Positions 12,200-22,715 of a stretch of DNA of 64,000 bases are shown here, piece after piece; the first letter of the stretch is position 1; the number at the start of each line of letters is the position of its first letter. Source of the DNA: Bolinopsis microptera (taxonomy: Eukaryota; Ctenophora; Tentaculata; Lobata; Bolinopsidae); the NCBI RefSeq assembly GCF_026151205.1, contig NC_087074.1, positions 10,697,226 to 10,761,225 on the forward strand, given 5' to 3'. A model generated the notes under the pieces. That model searched no databases. It was not told the DNA's origin and saw only the letters and a program-made list of their open reading frames with translations. A program made the translations under genes and the position numbers.

Positions 12200-13561
12200 T
12201 ACTGTAGTGCGACACGTACTCTAGTGCGACATGTACCCTAGTGCGAAACCTCCAAGATCGACACTGTCGCAGTAGAGTACGCTACCTGGATCGTAGTGCG
12301 ACACGTACCCTAGTGCGACAGAGAAATTTCAAGGCCGACACTGTCGCACTACAGTGCGCTACCTGGACTGTAGTGCGACAAGAACTAAAGTGCGACAAAA
12401 CACTTTACGCAATAAAAATTTGACTTTCCATTTTTAAGTTTTAATGACAAGAGTGTAGTCGTGTATGAGTAAATATGGGGTTAAATATAAAATCAAAGAT
12501 TACAATCCACGAAGATTAGGTCCACGAAGATTAGGTCCACGAAGGCAATAGCACCGATCATCTTAAAGTACTTCCGTACTGCTGAGTTCTCTGCGTTGTA
12601 TTCCGGGACTAGGTCATGTTGCTGCATCTTCCTCCAAAGTGCTTGCTTGTGGTGGAAGAAGCATCCTCTCTTGGTAGTATACAGGTTGTCTCCACAGCGT
12701 TTATCAGGGCTCTCTCGTAGTCACTCATGACAGATTGAGGGTCGACTCCAAAAGCAAGGAGCTCATCCAAGAGGGCTTCATAATGTCCAACAGCATCAGC
12801 AATTAGGTAGGTGTTTCGTAGGGAGGTCAGTATCGGAAGCTTTCCGTTTCATATGCTGCTTTGCTGTGTGGACAGAGTTTGCTGCAGGAGTAGGAGGGTG
12901 GGAATAAGTCTTCGTACTGGTCACAGTACCTAGTGTCGTTCATCAGACTGAGACGTCCGGAGCAGATCTTCCCAGTGGATCGCCAGTAGGTCCTGTCGTC
13001 GCGCTTCTAATTATCCAGGCAGTAGCGGTATCCGTCGTGGATAACGTTTCTTGAACCAGTAGTGCGTCCAGGAATGGAGGTGATTGAAGAATACATGTTG
13101 ATGTTGTTCGATGCTTTGGTAGAATCATCGTGACTTTATATATGGCCCAAGAATATGAACTTGTTATCCAAATCGGAGATATACCTTCATACGATACGTG
13201 TGATAGGAATGAGGATCATATGCTGCTTAAGAGTTACCCGGTGGATCACACACTGCATACGTGGCTTGAACTGACCCGAAGGAATTGTGATCAGTGGATC
13301 ACTTCGAAACACGTGATGTGAACCGTTGAATCGTATTCGCAAGATCAATTCGAAATAAGTGACGTGAACCGACCCGACGAATCACTTAATGGTCCATAAG
13401 AAGGATAGGATGTGACCTGAAAATAAGTCAGGATATTTTGTCGCAGTAGAGTACGCTACCTGGATGGTAGTGCGACACGTACCCTAGTGCGACAGAGGGT
13501 GTTTTTGGCGGACTTTGCACTAGAGTACGTGTCGCATTACAGTTCGTGTCGCACTACAGTA
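12200..13561. mobile_element. 1.36-kb MULE-type element with CTGTAGTGCGACACG ends
   Basis: The ends are inverted copies of TACTGTAGTGCGACACG. Several degenerate internal copies of TAGTGCGACA follow on each side (12215-12375 and 13440-13555). It interrupts the right palindrome arm: the arm sequence resumes at ~13562 after stopping at ~12190, with about 86 bp of the arm replaced. A decayed FLYWCH-MULE transposase lies inside on the minus strand. The TA next to each end could be mistaken for a mariner duplication, but the coding remnant argues for MULE. Confidence 0.75.
12540..13065 (-). pseudogene. Decayed FLYWCH zinc finger plus MULE transposase
   Basis: Reading the minus strand from ~13060: IHDGYRYCLDN, a stop, KRDDRTYWRSTGKICSGRLS and LMNDTRYCDQYEDLFPPS. 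These have the aromatic and C/H spacing of a FLYWCH finger. Further on come MSDYERALINAVE (12690-12731) and GCFFHHKQALWRKMQQHDLV (12608-12667), the typical C-terminal part of a MULE domain with the FHxxQALWRK signature. The blocks are in different frames, and the segment between them is too short. FLYWCH fingers in front of a MULE domain are well known in animal MULE transposases. Confidence 0.7.
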
Positions 13562-16500
13562 AGATTACCCTTTCTCTAAGTAGATCTTGAAGTGAAAATC
13601 GTTTCCGATTTTACTTTTAGCGTTGATGTCGCTGAAAATTTCCGTGGTTTTTAGATTTGCCAAAAGCAAAAGTTCTTACTTCTTTCTGATCAAGGTATTC
13701 CATTAGCGTTGCATCACCATTAGCCTTAGGTAAAGGTATAAAATTCGATAACTGTTTTATCGTCTTATCGGTATCCGCATGATTTTCTGATCTAATTCTA
13801 CCGGCCGAATGGCAAAGCGATAAACATAATTTTTCATAACACATCCGCGTTTTCCAACCAGTTTAAGTTAAACAAGGTTAACGGTGACCAGTCCTGTGGA
13901 CAATGACATGGAGCCTATTACCTATGACTATAAATTTATAATAATGCAATTCACAGAATTGCATTTTGACGTACTTTTGGGAGTACCAAAAGCGCGCAAA
14001 CTAAATATATTTGACGCGCGAATCTGTTTTTGAAAGAAACTGATCAAAGTGAAAGAGAATCTAATTTGTAATAACATCGCGCGGGGAATAATATTGGTCA
14101 CGTACGTGTAATAATAAAACTATACTATAAGTATACGAATACCTAACGATTCCCTTAAAAATAAGGATAATCTATAAATCACTTTGACGTGGGACTGGGA
14201 AGCTATTCTCGCACATAACTTACGAATCCAAAATTACTAGGTCTAGAGAAGGTTCCAAAATCAAACCAGCAATGATAAGTTTATCTTATTGAACTTTAAT
14301 TAACTTTAATTTTGAATCGACACCAATTCAAATTGAACGCTCGAGAGTCTGAGAAGAGGCCCCAGCTAGGGCATAGCGTACATATATTAATATCCGTTTA
14401 ACCTTAAAGTTAAATAGTCTGCCCATTTACGTTCAAGTCAACGCCCGTAGGTACGTAAACGTTTGAATGCCTCCGGGCTCCGAGCGTTCATTTTAATGTC
14501 CGTTTTTAACTTTAAATGGATACAATGAGATAAAACTATGTTGTCGGAATTAGACAGTAAATAAACAATAATGAATAAAAATAAGTCACTAGTATAGCAA
14601 TAAGCAAATAATAATAAAATTATTGCTCCTTAATTCGTGAATTTTTCATAAGACGCAAACTTGTGTTAACATAAATATAATAACATAAATATAATAACAT
14701 AAATAATAATATTAATAAGGTCTCGCTGCTTGTTAACTGTGAGGCGGTTTCTTTTTTTGTTTATCACCCAGTCGTACAAGCTCCAATTCGTCTCACAGGG
14801 TGAGGCTGATGTCGATTGCGACAGCGCTTTCATTGGAAAACTCTGTAGTTCGGGTACCTCTCAACCGAAGTTGCTCCACCAAGAGACTGGACCGTCAGAA
14901 TCTTGGCTAAAACTTGAGGCAGCGTCAGTAGAGAATAAGCCTCTTTTCTCTCGGTAGAACGTGTACTGCGAAATTAAAGTATCTTCTTCTTTGTTGCGCC
15001 GTCACACCACGTGTCCATGACATCTAGAAACTCCTTCCAGACATCCTGATTCGTGTGTTTATCATATCCCTGATATATAAGCCGGGTGAACACAAAACCC
15101 TACTGAATGTTTATGTAGGGGGGAATGGAGCTCGAGCCACCTTTTGTTGGCAAGACTAATCATATCGCTTTTATAGTTTCAATTGCGAAAAGCAAAATTT
15201 GCTAACTTTAAGGTGAACAGATAATATTTGTAATAAATTACACCGATGAAACCAACAGGAATCTTAAGACTATTGTCTGAAAATCTAAGCAAGACTATTA
15301 TCGGCTCGAGAATTGAGCATAAATAGTCGACTTCTATCCAGAAACCTAGGAGAATCAGGGGACATCCTGTTGTCAATTTATGGGAGGTCGACTTTACTGC
15401 TTTGATCACAGACGTCCGATACAGCAGCGGAAGCGCAAGATCTGCTGATGAGCAATTCCGTCGGTCTGTACCTAATCAATGACGGCTAAACTAGGTAAAT
15501 TTGCGCATGAACCTTTCAATATTATAGATTATACTTTTCCGAGCCACCGAATTGAGCCTGTATTATTCTATGGCTGAGACCCATTGGATATCGGTTAGTA
15601 GCTGTCTGAAAACTATAAGCGTATTAATGGCTGTTACAGTAGGCCCTCAACAGTTGAATACCATCCCCAAGCCAACAGTGATGATTAGTCGAAGCATAAT
15701 GAAACTAGCCAAGTATTTAGCGAGACACAATGATGAACTGGCCGATCAAGCACTTTTTGGGATTCCCAGCATAAAATAACAACACCTGTTTCCAAACAGT
15801 TAAAGTTAAAGATTATAAACTTACCGTTGCCTAATTCTGAGAACATGGAACGCACACGTGCCAATATGATTTTACGCGCGAATTACCCAGAATTAACTGA
15901 AACTGAATGCTGAAAGAGAATCTTATCGCGTCGCGCGGGGAATAATTTTGGTCACGTACATCATTTTGTGTTCCCTTTTAAATACAATTACCAGTGCAGA
16001 GAGTAGTTTCAGAAACGCAAATTCAACTTGCAAAGATTAATTTACCTGGGTAACCTCGCTCAGGCTTTTGCATTTATTAAGTTAAACACATTGATTTAAC
16101 ATTGAACATATTATGGCGATTAAAAATATGTCTATAGCAGATAGGGCGGAATGACAGGTTCAGCAACGCCCAGGAATTACAAGCAGCAAATTCTGCTACT
16201 GCTAGTGCTATCAGTATCACGGAGAATCGAAGCAAATATTATAGTGGTACCGTGGCATGTCCATTCTGGGTCAGCGTTGTATATACTTATATATGTTGCA
16301 TGGATAAGTCCCTGCTTGCTGTTGGCGTTGCTGCGGCGAGGCTGGCTGGAATAATTGTCGGAGAACTCTTTGGCTTCGTACTCTCTTCACTTCTTTCTCC
16401 GCACAAAACTGTTCAATCCGTGGGAGGCCCTGTTATTCAAATAAAGTTCTGAACCCTCAATCAAGCGTTTAGTTCTAAAACTTTGGTAATGGAAATTGTA

Positions 16501-16820
16501 GTTTTGTAGCTTTTCTCATAACTATCGTCCTATCGAACTGATGATCAATAAACATCACGCGGTTTGCTACAATCAAGTTAGTATAAGGAGTCGTTTACAT
16601 ATCAGCAGAGGGGTCTTCCAAATTGCAAATGATTACGATTGACCATATAATATTGTAATTTTGGCACAATAGCACAATACTAATAGCGATACCCGGATTT
16701 AACATTTAAACAATTTGTAATCGTATTGCCATGCAGTGTTTGTGTAACTGTAGTACTAGTTGGTAATCGCTTTTCTTGTCAAAAAGTTAATATTTGTTTC
16801 CTTCGATAGTAAATTATTTT

Positions 16821-17681
16821 TAGTAGAGGCTCTTACGGGCAAAAAGACGTGTTTTCTGCTACGAGTTTAGAGACCTAACCGCTAATTGGACACAATGGTA
16901 TGATGTCTAAGGATCGATAATATGTTAAGAAGTATAAATTTGGCCTTATTAGTCACGTGCTATACCAATGCGCGTTTTAAACTTTGACAGTCTATTACTC
17001 TAAGGCAAATAGAGTAATTATATTCATATTTTGTCAGCAATAAGATCACATTATTTTCTATTTAGTGTGAAAATATGAGCTAGAACGGACATAATCTCGC
17101 TGAGTTATAGCTGTTTGAAATTTATGATGAACGCGCGGGTGCCAATTGATAACAACTAAATGCTTTTGCGCGTAGTGCGCGTCGAAAATTTGGCAAAAAC
17201 GCTTGCGGAGTGACAATATTCAAACTTCGATAAAGTATATGAAGTGGGTACTTCTCGGAAAGGAAAAATTTAGACAAACACGATGTGACTATTTTTGGGT
17301 TGATTTAATACAACTGCAAAAAATTATTCAAACTTCAAGCAAAAAAGTCAAAATTTTTACCACTTTTTTGGATTTTTACCTCAGAACAAATAGAGGGATT
17401 TGTTTTATTTTTATACAATCTTGTGCGGCTGTCTATTAGCTATCTTTATGCAAGTTTTGACGACATGCCAACAAAATTAACTTGCTCAAAATATCAAAAA
17501 ACATGGTTTTTTGGCCTATTTTTGGCCCAAAAATCGGTTTTTTGCGATTTTACCCCAAAACAATCAGTCCAATCATCTTGAAACCACTTTCAATCGATTC
17601 TACGGTCAAAAATACGTCTAGTAAGGTGTATCTGGGGTCCCTAACGTATCGAGCAGACAATGCCCGTAAGAGCCTCTACTA
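16821..17681. mobile_element. Possible small element with TAGTAGAGGCTCTTACGGGCA ends
   Basis: TAGTAGAGGCTCTTACGGGC plus A at 16821-16841 is perfectly inverted at 17661-17681. The 820 bp between is AT-rich with short non-protein-like frames and a GGCCCAAAAATCGG-type stretch. No clear target duplication was found, so it may also be an internal inverted repeat of the composite transposon. Confidence 0.5.
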
Positions 17682-17799
17682 TTTGTCCCAAATTCATATA
17701 TTTTCTAATAATACAAAATTGTTTTTAGACCAATTATACAATGTCAATAAGTCATGTGGCATGTAAGGCGCCAAAGACAAATTGCTAAAAGGCTCGGCG

Positions 17800-18052
17800 C
17801 AACTGCAGAAAACTGCCACTAACTGCTACAAACTGCCACTAACTGCTACAAACTGCCACTAACTGCTGAAAACTGCGCGCGCAGTGCGTGGGCGCGATTG
17901 TAGCAGTTAGTGGCAGTTAGTGGCAGTTTGTAGCAGTTAGTGGCAGTTTGTAACAGTTAGTGGCAGTTTGTGGCAGTTAGTGGCAGTTTGTGGCAGTTAG
18001 TGGCAGTTTGTAGCAGTTAGTGACAGTTTCTTTGCACTTTGCTCCTCCTGTG
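17800..18052 (-). repeat. Right terminal inverted repeat of the composite transposon
   Basis: Inverted copy of the left end: reading inward from 18052 it matches CACAGGAGGAGC (one mismatch soon after), the TAACTGCCAC-type units and the same GC-rich centre CGCGCCCACGCA. The inner half is again the reverse-orientation array, so this end also forms a hairpin. The array unit order differs slightly from the left end, as expected for slippage after insertion. Confidence 0.85.
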
Positions 18053-18639
18053 CTATATACCGGGTACTATATATTTTGGAGAATTTTGAGGCTCACAGTC
18101 ACAACGTCTCGTCCCATGGGTAAAGTTGTAAGCTGAGTATGCGTTTGAATCTCCTTACTTCGTATGGTGAAACGTCGAAAGGTTTGCTGTAGCCTTTTGT
18201 GACGAGCGTTTGCCCACCGGGGATCCAAAAAATAAAGCTGTTAGTCTTCATGATCATTGATCAACCTGAACCTATGGTGACAATGTTTTACGTGAAATGT
18301 AAAAATCAGGAGTAATATAAAAAGTGTATTTTTAGACTAAAGTGCTAGCTCATACTCATAGTTTAAAAATACAGGGTGGGCCAAAAGTTTGCTCTATCCA
18401 GAGCCCTTGCGCTTGCAGTAGCGCGCGCCCGCCCCACGGTGCTGTGAATGGCGAAAGCACATGGTTAGGTGAAGCCAAAAGTCAGTGGGCATGTGTAAGT
18501 GTTGGCTTTAATACTTTAATAGCTCCGCCGTGTTTTATATTTGAGAGCTGTTGCTTTCCAGATCACAAATGGCAAACTGTACTTCTGGTTCAAGGATTCC
18601 GTCATCAAAATTTGAAAATTCGAATATTTTAGACCACGC

Positions 18640-18751
18640 CCATAAGTTTAACGGGTGATCAGTGATACTCGTAAAATATCTGTTCCATATATTGGGACCG
18701 TCCAACTCGGCGCGCGTCGGCCTGGTAGGTTGTAAACCTACAACCATAAGT
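18640..18751 (+). mobile_element. ~95-bp terminal-hairpin repeat, copy 1
   Basis: Element 18648-18743 starts TTAACGGGTGAT and ends GGTAGGTTGTAAACCTACAA, whose last 20 bases contain a hairpin. CCATAAGT flanks both sides (18640-18647 and 18744-18751). This copy has a 3-base insertion (CAG) after the start and lacks the GACGAG stretch. Confidence 0.8.
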
Positions 18752-18810
18752 ATAAGAGTAGTATAACTATAAGAGTATAGATTAACGTTTGTCGTTTAGC
18801 CATCTCAGAA

Positions 18811-18903
18811 TTAACGGGTGATACTCTTAAAATATCTGTTCCATATATTGGACCGTCGACGAGTCCAACTCGGCGCGCGTCCTGGTAGGTTGTAAACCTA
18901 CAA
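18811..18903 (+). mobile_element. Terminal-hairpin repeat, copy 2
   Basis: It runs from TTAACGGGTGATACTC through GTTCCATATATTGGACCGTC and CAACTCGGCGCGCGTCC to the terminal hairpin. The flanks are TCTCAGAA and TCTCCGAA, an 8-bp duplication with one mismatch. Confidence 0.75.
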
Positions 18904-19137
18904 TCTCCGAATCAATCGTGCCGTAATATATGGCTAAAAAAGAATAGGGTCTTGAAAATTTTATAATTGTTCAGCGGGTCGATTGACTGAACACGTTTGC
19001 ACTAATATTTAATTTTACCAGTAGTTTATTTGTCATTATGGTATGTACCGCGATGATAATACAATTAGGATAACAACTAGGTAAACCGTAAGTCAAATTC
19101 AAAACACACCGCACACCGTACACTCCAATCAGTATTA

Positions 19138-19268
19138 TCAGCAGTTAGCAGCAGTTAGCAGCAGTCAGCAACAGTTAGCAGCAGTTAGCATGGCAGCAAT
19201 GAGCAGCAGTGAGCAGCAGTTAGCAGCAGTGAGCAGCAGTGAGCAGCAGTGAGCAGCAGTGAGCAGCT
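19138..19268 (+). repeat. AGCAGTTAGC/AGCAGTGAGC tandem array
   Basis: About a dozen 10-bp units run directly into a TTGCTCTAACCAGAACCCTC segment (19268-19345). That segment resembles 18390-18470 (TTGCTCTATCCAGAGCCCTT), so this array marks part of a second, larger dispersed repeat. Confidence 0.8.
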
Positions 19269-19349
19269 TGCTCTAACCAGAACCCTCTCGCTTGCAGTAC
19301 ACAGAAGCGCGCGACCGCCGAAGGCGCGGCGTATACACATGGCTATATA

Positions 19350-19442
19350 TTGTAGGTTTACAACCTACCAGGACGCGCGCCGAGTTGGACTCTTCGACGG
19401 TCCAATATATGGAACAGATATTTTACGAGTATCACCCGTTAA
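19350..19442 (-). mobile_element. Terminal-hairpin repeat, copy 3
   Basis: Reverse-orientation copy from TTGTAGGTTTACAACCTACC to TATCACCCGTTAA. No target duplication is obvious, so it may be older or may have been moved together with its flank. Confidence 0.7.
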
Positions 19443-19973
19443 TTAAGGGGAGATACACCAAAAACGTTTTTGCTCCGAACATCGATTTTATTTTATATTA
19501 TGGTTAAATAGACAAAAAGAATAAGATTGCACACCTTCAAAATTTTTTAAAAATATTCCCTCATCGAGAAAAAAAAATTTTCTTTTTCGAAAATTTTTAA
19601 AATTTGGAGAAGTCTGTCACTGTAATACCGATAGTTCGGCTATTTTAAAAGTGTTTTGGCTGATTTTTTTACTGAATATTACTTACACTCCGTACAAGAC
19701 AACCCTATAAAGGATTATATAATTGAACAATAAATGACCAAGTTACAGACCGAACAAGGTGGACAAAGAAAAATTGGGATTTTGGCCTACCACCAAAGTT
19801 GTACATTTTACCACTCGCCCAGGTCATCAGATATCGCCTCAAAAATTCTTGTGAGTGTAGTTGATGATCATGGAAAGCTTTTTGGAACAGGATTTCTCTC
19901 AATTCTGAGTTTTAAGGTATGAAATGTGGCCTCAAACGACTTAGTAAAATTCATCGTAAAAAAGGGTCAAAAA

Positions 19974-20152
19974 TGGCAGACGAATCTTTTAGTACCAAAT
20001 AGGTGATTTTAGAAGACAAATTGTCTTAAATAATTTTCTAGCTCGAACACAAGGGTCCCCCCTTGTATAAATTTTGTACAAATTGTACACATTTTTTACA
20101 AATTTTGTGTCTTTAACTGTTATAAATTTGGTACTAAAAGATTCGTCTTGGC
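19974..20152. mobile_element. 171-bp MITE with AGACGAATC ends and 4-bp TSD
   Basis: The 23-bp ends (starting AGACGAATCTTTTAGTACC) are perfectly inverted at 19978-20000 and 20126-20148. TGGC lies outside both (19974-19977 and 20149-20152). There is no coding capacity. The superfamily is not assigned. Confidence 0.8.
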
Positions 20153-20407
20153 TATGATCTGTCGCTGTGAGAAGCCTCATTGAGTGCGATTCAATAACAT
20201 TGGATCGTATGCAGCTCTCTCAGGGCACCTAATTTTACTAATCTGCCTCAGAGGTGGCTCGTGGGAGCTGGCTGACAGATTTGTTTGGGTGTCCTATTAT
20301 AGTGAAGCAACGGACTGGGGGGAGGGGGGATCGGAGGGCTTAGGGGCCGCCCCAAGCTCCTCTCCCCTACCCCTAATCTCACCGATGACTGCATACAATA
20401 CCATTAC

Positions 20408-20687
20408 CATACACAGGTCCGTATTGCCTGATTTAAGTTACGGAAAAACCAGCGGTCAGCTATCGGAAGCTAGCGGGCGCCTAACGGAGATACACTAAAA
20501 TGCATCATTTATACCTAGCGGATGGCTAGCGGAGTATAGAGGACGCCACGCGCAAACTAGCGGAGAATAGTACTAGCTTCATTAACACACCCGCTAGTTT
20601 CCGCTAGCTATCCGATATTGCCGCTAGGTCCGCTAGTTTTTCCGTAACTTAAATCTGCAAAATCGGCTATATACGGACCCGTGCATA
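20408..20687. mobile_element. Palindromic MITE with CACRGGTCCGTAT ends and 4-bp TSD
   Basis: The ends CACAGGTCCGTAT (20412) and the inverse of CACGGGTCCGTAT (to 20683) are followed on both sides by ATTTAAGTTACGGAAAAAC and then by runs built from GCTAGCGG. CATA flanks both sides (20408-20411 and 20684-20687). A CAC start with a 4-bp duplication is shared with the 16-kb composite element, which suggests the same transposase class (inference). Confidence 0.8.
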
Positions 20688-20959
20688 GCAGAGAGTTGAT
20701 TAATTAATTAAAATATTACAACGCACATTACATGTGCACAGGGCTCGTGTAATGTGTAAGTGATATTTAATAAATGATTAAAAGAACCGATTTTAAAGTT
20801 GCCCCGCCATAGTAAAGCCTTTAGGTCCAAAAATATACCCATTATGCTCACTTAAAAACAGCTCTAAATCAGTAGGCTGTCACTCTATTAATTCACCACA
20901 CCGCTACCTCCACTGCACTAAAAGTTATACAATAAATTCTACAATCCTAATTTTGTATC

Positions 20960-21048
20960 GTGATGGAGACCGGTGTCCATACAAAACATTTACTAGGTTG
21001 CCGTTTGGTGTGAGCAATAACGAACAGCACGCACACTCCTTTGCCCCG
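20960..21048 (+). pseudogene. Possible LTR-retrotransposon reverse transcriptase scrap
   Basis: One frame reads CPYKTFTRLPFGVSNNEQ. The string TRLPFGVSN is typical of the fingers/palm region of Gypsy-type reverse transcriptases. Nothing recognisable surrounds it, so it is at best a short relic. Confidence 0.35.
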
Positions 21049-21589
21049 TCAACCTATATCTAATATATTTAAAGAGTGACAACCATACTACACATTGAAT
21101 TAGGATTCCTTTAAATATCAAATTGATTTATTGTAAACTTGTTTACTCTGTAATAAATGGCATAAAATTGAATTTTTGTTTAACTGAATTTTTGTTTAAC
21201 TGACTGATGTAATGTGTCACAGGCGACAGCAAACAAAAACAAAAACTTATAACATGGGTGAAACAGGACACCACACGTGCACAATCTCAGCCGCGCAGTA
21301 TTATAGCAGTCAATAGTTCAAATTGCAAGGTGTCCTGGACGACCAAATCATATGGATAACCTGTAGTGGGATGCGCTTGATGTGCTTTGTACCATTTACA
21401 ATTAATTATGTGTTAAAACTATGCAGCTTAGTTGTCCAAACGAGGATTGGACATCCTACAACACAAAATTTCACAATGATCATGCGTGTGCTTACGTTCA
21501 AACGTTTGAGTGAATAAAGAGCTTTATATTGCAGTTAGATATTTCCGAATACTATTACTAATAACTATTTCTATTTTCAAGCACCAGTC

Positions 21590-21762
21590 ACCAGATATAA
21601 TATAATAAATAATTTTAGGGTGTCCATGGACGCCTGGACGCCCTCCACCAACGTTTCATACACTTTGCACAAAATACAAGTTAATGAAACTGGTCTATAA
21701 TTTAAGGGGTCGTATTTAATATCCTTTTTTGTGGAGAAGTGGACCAGAAGAATCAAGTGCAA
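21590..21762 (-). pseudogene. Non-LTR retrotransposon reverse transcriptase fragment
   Basis: The minus strand encodes DIKYDPLNYRPVSLTCILCK followed by VYETLVEGV. This is the N-terminal signature of LINE reverse transcriptases (NYRPVSLT, then a K-x-hydrophobic-E helix). The frame stops soon after, and no other RT motif is nearby. It is a 5'-truncated, decayed copy of a LINE different from the 54-57 kb one. Confidence 0.6.
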
Positions 21763-22289
21763 TGTATCATACCATATAGTTTTTATTTGAGATATCGATT
21801 TAAAAATTGTGCTCTCTTATAACTGTTCTTTGACAAGTCGATGAAAATTACGAGTGGCTAAAACATAGAACGTAAAATTGTTCATTGGTGCAAAATGTGA
21901 ACAGCTAATATTGAAGAAGTTTGATATGAATGTATGATGCCTCGGTTCCAATCCTTCGCTCAACAGATTGAAATTGAGTCACTTTATTCTAGTCATGTTA
22001 GTCGTTTATACACACAACCTAGCCTGTTGCAATCTTATTTAAATGTAAGCTCAACACCAGCTCAACTAGCCCCAGTCATCCTGCCCATCCAATTGTAAAA
22101 CCATCTATGAGGATAATTCTATAGATTTATACATTTTGAATTGTCATGAAACTCAGTTTAAGACACCTTGTTACCTAATTGTAAGACAACGTCGCGTTGT
22201 ACACTACGCTGTTGGATAATTCAACCTGAAAAAATTTAAAAGCTATTATTATAGTATTAAATACTTTTAACACTAAAAATTTGAGATCA

Positions 22290-22715
22290 TGAAATGAAAT
22301 GAAATGAAATGAAATGAAATGAAATGAAATGAAATAAAGCATTTATATCCCGCTTATATCAACAACCAATATTATTAAAATAAAAATTGTCGACTTCAAA
22401 GCGGCTGGCGTGGTGACAAAGTGATAATTTAAACTCCAGAATGCATGTATATTCCCATTAAATGTAAAGTGTAAAATGGCCAAAGAAATATGTAATATCT
22501 ATATTATTGAATAAGAAATAAACTATTATATCTCACTCATCTATCTCACAAATTTTACCAGTCCTGATAAAATAACGTTTATTAGGATTTTCCTTGACCT
22601 TCTTCTTCAAATCTAGAACCAGCTGTTTATGTACTGCACGCTCCTCCGGCGATGTAGTTACATTTAAACGTAACGTTGAATAATTCCTTCCCTGATCAAT
22701 ACAAATTTTGCCCAA
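22290..22715 (-). mobile_element. 5'-truncated ORF1-only LINE derivative
   Basis: On the minus strand the last ~60 codons of an ORF1 (SPEERAVHKQLVLDLKKKV, then KRYFIRTGKICEID) end at 22533. About 235 bp of 3' sequence follows, closing with GTTGATATAAGCGGGATATA and a (TTTCA)n tail at 22294-22335. The same ORF1 end, the same spacing and the same tail occur at 52,560-52,925. No ORF2 lies between ORF1 and the tail in either copy. The ORF1 C-terminus resembles the L1 ORF1p / Transposase_22 family. Confidence 0.7.

Larger units (their letters stand above)
12045..16430 (-). repeat. Right arm of the large internal palindrome
   Basis: Inverted copy of 3431-7125. It is interrupted near 12191-13570 by a separate MULE-type element. 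Two segments present in the left arm are missing here, each exactly between short direct repeats that remain as a single copy (near 15785 and 15027). The segment 15350-15450 differs from its left counterpart (4500-4715), so one arm has had a patch replaced. Confidence 0.85.
1956..18052. mobile_element. 16.1-kb composite DNA transposon (CACAG termini, 4-bp TSD; Chapaev/CMC-like)
   Basis: Both ends read CACAGGAGGAGC inward, followed by GTGCAAAGAAACTGTCAC, and are inverted copies of each other. CTAT lies directly outside each end (1952-1955 and 18053-18056), so the element has a 4-bp target duplication. CAC-starting ends with a 4-bp duplication are what is known for Chapaev elements of the CMC group; that assignment is inference, because no intact transposase was found. 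The interior holds a large imperfect palindrome (3431-7125 against 12045-16430) and nested elements at 7907-11457, 8606-9974, 12200-13561 and probably 16821-17681. It is probably non-autonomous. Alternatives are a foldback element or an unrecognised large superfamily. Confidence 0.75.

Noticed and set aside
12200-13561. Tc1/mariner element, because TA flanks the inverted ends
   Set aside because: The coding remnant inside has FLYWCH and MULE motifs; the flanking TA is better read as part of the ends.
4187-15779. Three pairs of identical 75-codon frames as genes
   Set aside because: Their identity comes from the inverted duplication; the sequences are low in coding character and have no domain.
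3431-16430. Large palindrome as a pure assembly artefact
   Set aside because: The arms differ by two defined deletions, a swapped patch and an insertion in one arm, so they are two real, diverged copies; long reads would still be welcome confirmation.
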